Of a stretch of DNA of 64,000 bases, positions 56,081 to 64,000 are shown piece after piece. How positions within the stretch are numbered: the first letter of the stretch is position 1; each line of letters begins with the position of its first letter. This DNA comes from Mycobacterium deserti. Lineage in GTDB: Bacteria; Actinomycetota; Actinomycetes; Mycobacteriales; Mycobacteriaceae. The position numbers and the translations under genes were made by a program. Where the stretch lies: positions 809,304 through 873,303 of the forward strand of contig NZ_JAODWD010000001.1 of the NCBI RefSeq assembly GCF_025345615.1. The letters are read 5' to 3'. A model generated the notes under the pieces. It ran no database searches, was not told the origin of the DNA, and was given only the letters and a program-made list of their open reading frames with translations.

Positions 56081-56425
56081 CAGCGAATCGATTGACGCCC
56101 TTGTTAAGTCGCCTGTCAGCGTCGTCAGTTCCACCACGCCGAGTTCGTCACTACGGAGGTAGCCCGCGGCCACCAACGCCTCGACCGGCGACCTGCCATA
56201 CGCCCGCGCTAGGGCGACGACGGCTTCGGCCCGCGGAGTATTGGTCCCGCGCTGCCATCGCGAGATGCTGGACTGATCGATGCCGGTGATCGCGGCGATG
56301 TCCTTCTGGGCCGCTTCCCCAGTGACCGTGACGACGTAGCGCCACCACGTCGATTGCGCTGCACGCGCTCGTGGCTGCTTGGTGGCGCCGGCGGCGAGAG
56401 TCGAGTTCTGTGACAGGTCCGTCAC
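55949..56425 (-). CDS. XRE family helix-turn-helix regulator
   Basis: A 158-residue DNA-binding protein. The HTH is in residues 33-90: AAQKDIAAITGIDQSSISRWQRGTNTPRAEAVVALARAYG (read in order), followed by SPVEALVAAGYL, as in mycobacterial phage-repressor-like and host XRE proteins. The last 50 residues are Gly/Asp-rich with no domain. It lies outside attR, so it is chromosomal or part of an older element. An inverted repeat 55 bp upstream is a likely autoregulatory site. Confidence 0.82.
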   Translation of the reverse strand: MTDLSQNSTLAAGATKQPRARAAQSTWWRYVVTVTGEAAQKDIAAITGIDQSSISRWQRGTNTPRAEAVVALARAYGRSPVEALVAAGYLRSDELGVVELTTLTGDLTRASIDSLLSEIRRRVLIANSDEGGWPVGWSADNPGVGGGQDPEESGNLGA

Positions 56426-56479
56426 CTTATTCTCCTTGCGAGTCCCCGACCATCTATGCGTTCGGCGCGACTAATGCGC

Positions 56480-56497
56480 GCATGCATATTACCATGC
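56480..56497. promoter_or_regulatory. Inverted repeat upstream of the XRE gene
   Basis: GCATG-8-CATGC in an otherwise gene-free stretch, 55 bp from the XRE start codon. The flanks (GCGC, ACGC) extend the symmetry imperfectly. Suits autoregulation. Confidence 0.35.
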
Positions 56498-56800
56498 ACG
56501 CGATTCAAGCGACATCGCTGATCTGCCTCGCTGTCATCCGTCGACGCGGATCGAGGCGTTGCGAGCGCGACCCAACAGCTCACGTCGGCGGCTGCCGCAC
56601 CCCGACAGCGTCGGTGAACCCGTCTGGTGGTGATTTGCTCACGGCTGGGGCATAGTTTGCCAGCGCGGCTACATCCTCGACCTGGGTGAGAACCACGGGA
56701 AGGCTAGCTAATCTGGAGCTAGGTTGCCCTCGCGGGAATAGTCGCCCACTGCGTGACCTGAGGGCAGACAACATATCTCATTGCGTGAGGCGGTTCGTCG
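56498..56800. other. Intergenic stretch between XRE and MarR genes
   Basis: About 300 bp without a gene I can support. A short plus-strand reading (56655-56711, RGYILDLGEN) has the look of a relic of a longer protein, but is too short to assign. Confidence 0.35.
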
Positions 56801-57295
56801 TTACGACGCCGCGAGGTGGTCGCGGAACATGCGCATGGCGTCTGTCAGTCCGCAGAAGACCCGGTGCGCCGACGCGAGATCGTCCTCGGCAAATTCGGCC
56901 AGCGCGGAACGGATGTGGTTGCCCAAGGGAGCCAAGAAGGCGTTGATTAATTCAATGCCCTTGGGTTCGTAGCGCAAGATCACTTTCCTGCGATCGGACG
57001 GATGGGATTCACGACGGATATGCCCGGTACCGATCAACCGTTCCACCAGGTAAGTAATGGCTGCGCCGGAGACGTCCATCCGTTGGCGCAACTCGCCTGC
57101 CGTGAGCGGCCTGCCCGCCGTCTCCGCCACCATGATGTGCAGCAGACCGTAGAAGTCGTTGGTCGTGACGCCTTGGGTGCCGGCGAACACGCGGCCGATG
57201 CGGTCCCCTTCTGCTGTCAGCGCTTGAAGATCGGCCACCATGAGAGATTCCAACATTGCGCGGCTTGTCTGCTGCCCTTCGTGATGCTCGGCCAT
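56801..57295 (-). CDS. MarR family transcriptional regulator
   Basis: The 164-residue product has the winged HTH of MarR proteins: RPLTAGELRQRMDVSGAAITYLVERL, then GHIRRESHPSDRRKVILRYE (the wing with DRR) and a C-terminal dimerisation helix LAPLGNHIRSALAEFAEDDL. ATG 57295 follows GGAGGGGG; a longer reading to 57565 lacks such a site. The divergent PGRS-like gene starts 363 bp away, with a 20-bp palindrome between them that MarR may bind. Confidence 0.9.
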   Translation of the reverse strand: MAEHHEGQQTSRAMLESLMVADLQALTAEGDRIGRVFAGTQGVTTNDFYGLLHIMVAETAGRPLTAGELRQRMDVSGAAITYLVERLIGTGHIRRESHPSDRRKVILRYEPKGIELINAFLAPLGNHIRSALAEFAEDDLASAHRVFCGLTDAMRMFRDHLAAS

Positions 57296-57526
57296 CGACG
57301 GTCCCCCTCCCCAGTTAACCCTACCGTCAATGCCAGAGTTTATGTGTGCTTCGAGGTTCGCTGGGGAGAACAAATAGGTCGCCTGGCAAATGACATCAGT
57401 GCCATCACAAGGCTTCATCCACCCCGACGTCGATGTGCTCGACGATCTCCGGTTCGCGCTGGCATTGCGTCGCGGTTGCCGGTGACCTGCGCGTCGCTTA
57501 GCGACTGGGCACCGAAAGTGACCTGG

Positions 57527-57546
57527 CTTGCATGATCGCATGCAAG
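57527..57546. promoter_or_regulatory. 20-bp inverted repeat, candidate MarR operator
   Basis: CTTGCATG-ATCG-CATGCAAG, 8-base perfect arms, followed at once by TGAG-TAGT-CTCA (57547-57558) and ATGCAT. Lies in the 363-bp space between the MarR gene and the PGRS-like gene, about 112 bp before the latter. Confidence 0.6.
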
Positions 57547-57658
57547 TGAGTAGTCTCACATGCATACACGGATGGACTCAAACGACGGGCACGACGTGTT
57601 AGCGACTTTGATCGCGACGACGTCGGTGCTCTGCGGAGCCCCGGACAGGGAGCTCGAA

Positions 57659-60450
<2,792 letters not shown>

Positions 60451-60456
60451 GAGCAC

Positions 60457-60768
60457 TCAGGGACGACGAGGTCGCGGATTCTCGCTCGGGTTCCCGCGTG
60501 CAGGCTCGGTTCGCCCACGCGAGCGCGCGACCACCGTGCAGAGCACGATCCCGACGAGAGCGAGACCGGCGAAGACGAACGTCAGGACGACGTTCGTGGT
60601 CTCACCCTCGAAGCAGGTGCCGCCCCGGGTGCCGGTGCCGCAGGCATACGAGCGGTTCGCTTCGTCGTTCGCGAGCCACTTGTAGCCGAAGAACCCCGCC
60701 AACGAAACGAACGCGACGATCCCCAACGTCGCGATGACGGTGTTCAGCCAGAAGCCGGCCTTGGTCAT
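60457..60768 (-). CDS. Small membrane protein, unknown function
   Basis: A 103-residue protein with two hydrophobic helices (WLNTVIATLGIVAFVSLAGFF and NVVLTFVFAGLALVGIVLCTVV). A short loop between them carries two cysteines (YACGTGTRGGTCFEG), possibly a disulphide outside the membrane. A basic, Pro-rich tail follows. No family is recognised. It ends six bases after purU, convergent, and may share its terminator region. Confidence 0.65.
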   Translation of the reverse strand: MTKAGFWLNTVIATLGIVAFVSLAGFFGYKWLANDEANRSYACGTGTRGGTCFEGETTNVVLTFVFAGLALVGIVLCTVVARSRGRTEPARGNPSENPRPRRP

Positions 60769-60844
60769 GGCTCAAGCTAACCCGGTGACCGTGTGCTTGC
60801 TTTTCTCGGCAGTCAAGGTCCCGCTGAAACTATGCTCGACAGCG

Positions 60845-61135
60845 ATGCTCTACCAGCAATCGAGACCTCCGTATTGGCGGCGCCACAGGGTGACAACTGC
60901 GGCAGCACTGCTGCTCGTCTTGTGGCTGCTGACGGCCGGGTGGTACACCACCGTGGCGGTTGCAGGCGTCGTCGTGCTGCTCGTTGCCGTGCGACGACAC
61001 CGCAGAGCGGCCAGGATTCGCGACGCCGGTCTGCGGGCGCGCGCCGATTACGAACACCGGCTGAGCCTCGCGGGCGATCCCCGCGGCACGTTCGGCCGCT
61101 ATCCGCCGATGTGGAGTCAGACCTTCGGACAGTAA
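60845..61135 (+). CDS. Small membrane protein, conserved mycobacterial type
   Basis: A 96-residue protein from ATG 60845 with two closely spaced hydrophobic helices (AAALLLVLWLLTAGWYTTVAVAGVVVLLVAV read in order), then a basic helix RRHRRAARIRDAGLRARADYEHR and a C-terminal GTFGRYPPMWSQ. The last motif is common to small mycobacterial membrane proteins of unknown function. Its stop overlaps the convergent MpaB-like gene by 19 bp. Confidence 0.65.
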   Translation: MLYQQSRPPYWRRHRVTTAAALLLVLWLLTAGWYTTVAVAGVVVLLVAVRRHRRAARIRDAGLRARADYEHRLSLAGDPRGTFGRYPPMWSQTFGQ

Positions 61136-62124
61136 TGGTGCGGGCTGTCGCGGTAGCCGACCGGCGGCAGGTTCCGTGCCGGGGTGTGTACGAGCGGCGC
61201 CTCGGCCGGTAGCCGGCCGTTGACCCTGTCCCAGCCCGCGCGGGCCCGCGGGTGGTAGCGCCGGCGCACCGGCACCAACTTGAATGCCAGATTGACGGCG
61301 CGGCCGAACAGGCGGTGCAGCCTCTCGTCGCGGCGCGACCACGAGTAGCCCATCAATTCGCGCACCGGCGGGTCGTACAGGCCGACGGTCACCCAGACCG
61401 CGAACGGCCCCAGGACTTTGAGCTGTAGGCGCCACAGCCAGTCCGGAACCCACTGCAGCGAAGGATGTTTCGGCATCGTCGACAAATCGAGTACTTCGCG
61501 TGCGGCCCAATTGTTCTCGAGGACATGGCGGCACATGTGATTCCAGTACTCCTGGAACTCCTCCCAGGTCTTGGGCACCGGGCGCATGCTCATCCCGTAC
61601 ATCCGGTACCACGTGATGTGCTCGTCGAACAGTTGGCGCTTCTGGTCCTCGCTCAAGCCGTCGCCGAAGCGCTCGGCGGTCAGGATGGTGCCCATGAAGA
61701 ACGTCGAATGAGCCCAGTAGAAGACGTCGGGATTCAGCGCGCTGTACCGACGGCCCTGATCGTCGACACCCTTGATGCCGACGTGGTAATCGCGGACCTC
61801 GGCGCCGGTCTGTGGCGCCTGTTGGCCATCGAAGACGACGCCGCCGATCGGGTACAGCGACCGCAGCAGCCGCGGCATGCGCTCCATGAAGAAGATCGAG
61901 TGTTGCTCGACCGCCGCGCCAAGCTGCGGGTGCATGTTCTGCATCGAGCCGGCCCACGGTCCCTGCAACAGACCCCGCCAGTCGCCGAACAGTTTCCATG
62001 TCAGCGAGTCGGGGCCGAGTGGCTGTGGTGGCGCGTCATACCCACCCGAGGTCACCGGGCAACCGGCGGCGACGGGCGTGGTCCCGGTGGTCACGGGGCA
62101 TGCCTCAGACGTATCTTGAGTCAC
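61117..62124 (-). CDS. MpaB-like (DUF2236) oxygenase family protein
   Basis: A 335-residue protein of the DUF2236/MpaB group, which includes haem-dependent oxygenases such as latex-clearing protein relatives. Seen: GLLQGPWAGSMQNMHPQLGAAV, DYHVGIKGVDDQGRRYSAL, VFYWAHSTFFMGTILTAERF (His-containing helix of the family), FDEHITWYRMYGMSMRPVPK and WEEFQEYWNHM. N-terminal 30 residues are Cys/Pro-rich and poorly conserved. GTG start at 62124. A TetR gene diverges 69 bp away, with a perfect inverted repeat between them, so TetR control is likely. Confidence 0.87.
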   Translation of the reverse strand: MTQDTSEACPVTTGTTPVAAGCPVTSGGYDAPPQPLGPDSLTWKLFGDWRGLLQGPWAGSMQNMHPQLGAAVEQHSIFFMERMPRLLRSLYPIGGVVFDGQQAPQTGAEVRDYHVGIKGVDDQGRRYSALNPDVFYWAHSTFFMGTILTAERFGDGLSEDQKRQLFDEHITWYRMYGMSMRPVPKTWEEFQEYWNHMCRHVLENNWAAREVLDLSTMPKHPSLQWVPDWLWRLQLKVLGPFAVWVTVGLYDPPVRELMGYSWSRRDERLHRLFGRAVNLAFKLVPVRRRYHPRARAGWDRVNGRLPAEAPLVHTPARNLPPVGYRDSPHHYCPKV

Positions 62125-62141
62125 TGATGGGCTTCCGTCCC

Positions 62142-62160
62142 GTCAGAGCCGAACTCTGAC
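62142..62160. promoter_or_regulatory. Inverted repeat between MpaB-like and TetR genes
   Basis: GTCAGAG-CCGAA-CTCTGAC, perfect 7-base arms, 17 bp from the MpaB-like start and 33 bp from the TetR start. Likely TetR operator. Confidence 0.6.
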
Positions 62161-62193
62161 TACAGGCGTTGTCACAGTCAGCTTAGGAGGGAT

Positions 62194-62778
62194 GTGCCTT
62201 CGGGTCAACGACGCGGTCGCTGGTCGGGCGTCCCCCTGCAGGACCGTCAGGCGCTGCGCCGCGACGATCTCGTCGCCGCCGGTGTCAACCTGCTCGGCGG
62301 TCCGGAGGGTCCGGCTCTCACCGTGCGCGCCGTCTGCCGGGAGGCCGGCCTGACCGAACGGTACTTCTACGAGAGCTTCACCGACCGCGACGAGTTCGTC
62401 CGCGCGGTCTACGACGACGTGTGCGCGCGGGCGATGTCGGCGCTGACCAACGCGGAGACACCCCGCGCGGCCGTCGAACGGTTCGTGGCATTGATGGTCG
62501 ACGACCCCGCGCGTGGACGGGTACTGCTGCTCGCGCCGACCGTCGAGCCGGTGCTGGTCCGGTCCGGCGCGGACTGGATGCCGAGCTTCATCGAACTCCT
62601 GCAGCGCAAGCTCACCCGCATCACCGATCCCGCCGTTGCGGCCATGGTGGCCACGGGCCTGATCGGCGCCCTCTCGGCGCTGTTCACCGCCTACTTGAAC
62701 GGTCGGCTCGCCGCCACCCGGGAACAGTTCATCGACTACTGCGTCGACATGCTGCTCAACCGGGTGTCTTCCTACTGA
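62194..62778 (+). CDS. TetR family transcriptional regulator
   Basis: A 194-residue TetR protein with HTH ALRRDDLVAAGVNLLGG, LTVRAVCREAGLTERYFYESF, and a C-terminal ligand domain (VERFVALMVDDPARGRVLLL, VAAMVATGLIGALSALFTAYL). AGGAGG ends three bases before GTG 62194. Shares a divergent promoter with the MpaB-like gene and probably controls both; ligand unknown. Confidence 0.92.
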   Translation: MPSGQRRGRWSGVPLQDRQALRRDDLVAAGVNLLGGPEGPALTVRAVCREAGLTERYFYESFTDRDEFVRAVYDDVCARAMSALTNAETPRAAVERFVALMVDDPARGRVLLLAPTVEPVLVRSGADWMPSFIELLQRKLTRITDPAVAAMVATGLIGALSALFTAYLNGRLAATREQFIDYCVDMLLNRVSSY

Positions 62779-62782
62779 GCGC

Positions 62783-63199
62783 TTACTCGTCGGGCGTCGC
62801 GGCCTCTTCGAGCTCCTCGGCCTCTTCTTCCTCGGCCTGCTTCTTGGCCTCCCGCCCGAGCGGGCTGCCGATCGAGGCGCCTGGATCGGTGGCGGTGGCG
62901 AACGGACCCGCGCAATTCAGCGAGACCAGCATCTCGTCCTCGGAATGCTCGAAACCGTCACCGACCCCGCGCAGAAACGGGGGCTCCCAGGCGGCGGTGA
63001 CGATGCAGTCGTCGTCTTCGAGCCTGTCGCCGACGCGCGTCGCGACAATCGGATCAAGACCGTCTTCGTCCATCGCCTCCGACGCGTCGGAATACGTCTG
63101 ACCCACGTAGTCACTCGCGGCGGCGGTACCCGTCCCGAACAGCGCCAGCATTGCCGCTGCGGACACAACCGCGCCGACGCCCAGAATGCGCTTCTTCAT
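62783..63199 (-). CDS. Secreted small protein (paralogue 1 of 3)
   Basis: A 138-residue protein with a signal peptide (LGVGAVVSAAAMLALFGTGTAAA). A compact domain follows: YVGQTYSDASEAMDEDGLDP, VATRVGDRLEDDDCIVTAAW and LVSLNCAGPFATATDPGAS. Its opening resembles a PASTA-type repeat (VGQxYxDAxxA). The tail is Glu-rich, ending EEAATPDE. The two Cys residues may form a disulphide. Two close relatives follow upstream on the same strand. Function unknown. Confidence 0.78.
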   Translation of the reverse strand: MKKRILGVGAVVSAAAMLALFGTGTAAASDYVGQTYSDASEAMDEDGLDPIVATRVGDRLEDDDCIVTAAWEPPFLRGVGDGFEHSEDEMLVSLNCAGPFATATDPGASIGSPLGREAKKQAEEEEAEELEEAATPDE

Positions 63200-63375
63200 G
63201 CTTGCCCGCTCCTGTCAGTGGTGCCGGAGCGTGCGGGCGAGATCTCTCGTATCAAGAATCGCCGCTCGTAGGCACCGGCGTGATATCCACGCAAGAGTTG
63301 CCCACGGACGTGTACAGGGACGGGCGCGCAGATGGAATGAACGTGAATTCCGTTGCGGTGAGAGGCGTCTGACGC

Positions 63376-63789
63376 CTACTCGTCGGGCGTAGCGGCCTCT
63401 TCGAGTTCCTGCTGCTCCTGCTCCTCGGCTTCTTCCTCGGCGGCGGCCTTGGCTTCGCGCCCGAGGGGGTTCTGCACCGACGCGCCCGGATTGGTGGCGG
63501 TGGCGAACGGGCCCGCGCAGTTGAGCGCCAGCGACACCTGTTCCTCGGAAGAGTCGATGCGCAGGAAGGCAGAGTCCCAGGCATTGACGACGATGCACTC
63601 GTCCTGCTCGAGCTGGTCGCCGACGCGGGTGGCCACCACCGCCGTGCCGCCGTCTTCCTCGATCGCCTCGGCCGCGTCGGAGTAGGTATCGCCCACGACG
63701 TCCGGGGCCGCGGTCGCGGTGCCCGCCCCGAACAGCGCTACGGCGGCGGCAACCAAGGATCCGGCCGTAACCAAAAGGCGCTTCTTCAT
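63376..63789 (-). CDS. Secreted small protein (paralogue 2 of 3)
   Basis: A 137-residue paralogue of the protein at 62783: signal peptide (LLVTAGSLVAAAVALFGAGTAT), domain DVVGDTYSDAAEAIEEDGGT, VATRVGDQLEQDECIVVNAW, LALNCAGPFATATNPGAS and a Glu/Gln-rich tail ending LEEAATPDE. The first cysteine, the paired second one and the tail are all kept. Tandem duplication is clear. Confidence 0.8.
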   Translation of the reverse strand: MKKRLLVTAGSLVAAAVALFGAGTATAAPDVVGDTYSDAAEAIEEDGGTAVVATRVGDQLEQDECIVVNAWDSAFLRIDSSEEQVSLALNCAGPFATATNPGASVQNPLGREAKAAAEEEAEEQEQQELEEAATPDE

Positions 63790-63872
63790 GAGTGGCCGAC
63801 CTCCATGTGCGATGACAGGCGAGATGATGGGCGTAGCTTATTGCGTCTCCGCCCGGTCCGCCACCGCTGCGA

Positions 63873-64000
63873 TCAGGCGCCCGGCGTGGCTGCCTCCGCG
63901 AGTTCCTGCTCCTCCGCCTCGGCGGCTTCTTCTTCGGCTTCCTGCTTGGCGGCGCGCCCGGCCGGGCTGAGCGCCGAGTTGCCCGGCGACCCCGGTCCGG
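63873..64000 (-). CDS. Secreted small protein (paralogue 3 of 3), C-terminal part only
   Basis: Reading the minus strand from the window edge to TGA at 63873-63875 gives about 42 residues ending NSALSPAGRAAKQEAEEEAA then EAEEQELAEAATPGA, matching the Gly-Arg, acidic tail and AATP ending of the two paralogues. The start lies beyond the window. Confidence 0.7.
   Translation of the reverse strand, partial: GPGSPGNSALSPAGRAAKQEAEEEAAEAEEQELAEAATPGA

Noticed and set aside
56655..56711. Short reading RGYILDLGEN like the end of an ABC transporter ATPase
   Set aside because: Too short to support a relic; could be chance.

Overview
The window comes from a high-GC actinobacterium, almost certainly a mycobacterium of the Mycolicibacterium type. 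The clues are a mycobacterial-type cytochrome b (QcrB), a fadB-fadA-dapC block with nearby SRPBCC genes and a Far-like CoA transferase that recalls the Rv0854-Rv0860 neighbourhood of M. tuberculosis, a CYP138-like P450, F420-type oxidoreductases and a PGRS-like glycine-rich secreted protein. All family assignments are by reading; no database search was run.

Region 1 (1-28.4 kb) is chromosomal backbone of lipid and redox metabolism: the end of an SDR gene, an LLM flavin oxidoreductase, an acyl-CoA ligase, the fadA-fadB beta-oxidation pair, an Old Yellow Enzyme, DapC, a response regulator, an AraC/VOC/UvrA-like gene set, three SRPBCC genes around a CoA transferase broken by one missing G, a phytoene-desaturase-like oxidoreductase with a TetR regulator and two matching palindromic operators, a TetR/P450/hydrolase/SDR operon, and a qcrB copy without qcrC or qcrA beside it. 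Four tRNA genes (Phe, Asp, Glu on minus; Lys on plus) end this part.

Region 2 (28.83-55.16 kb) is an integrated element of about 26.3 kb. It sits in the 3' half of tRNA-Lys(TTT) and is bounded by a 47-bp perfect direct repeat. Just inside each end lies a pair of 8-bp repeats 11 bp apart, which look like integrase arm sites. The left end carries a tyrosine integrase, an excisionase-like protein, a RepA-like ATPase and small unknown genes. The main cargo is a complete type 2 BREX (Pgl) phage-defence operon read leftward: pglW, pglX, pglY, pglZ, brxD, brxHI, all five junctions being 4-bp stop/start overlaps. Diverging from pglW across 75 bp is a compact three-gene unit (ThsB/DUF1863-like TIR protein, small multi-pass membrane protein, 100-residue acidic protein), followed by a second, different TIR protein with an unrecognised C-terminal domain. 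These last four genes are the best candidates for a poorly described defence module; they share the element and perhaps the promoter region with BREX.

Region 3 (55.2-64 kb) returns to backbone: a palindrome-rich gene-poor stretch, an XRE regulator, a MarR regulator, a secreted PGRS/collagen-like protein without a PE domain, purU, small membrane proteins, an MpaB-like oxygenase with a TetR regulator, and three tandem paralogues of a small secreted protein, the last cut by the window edge.
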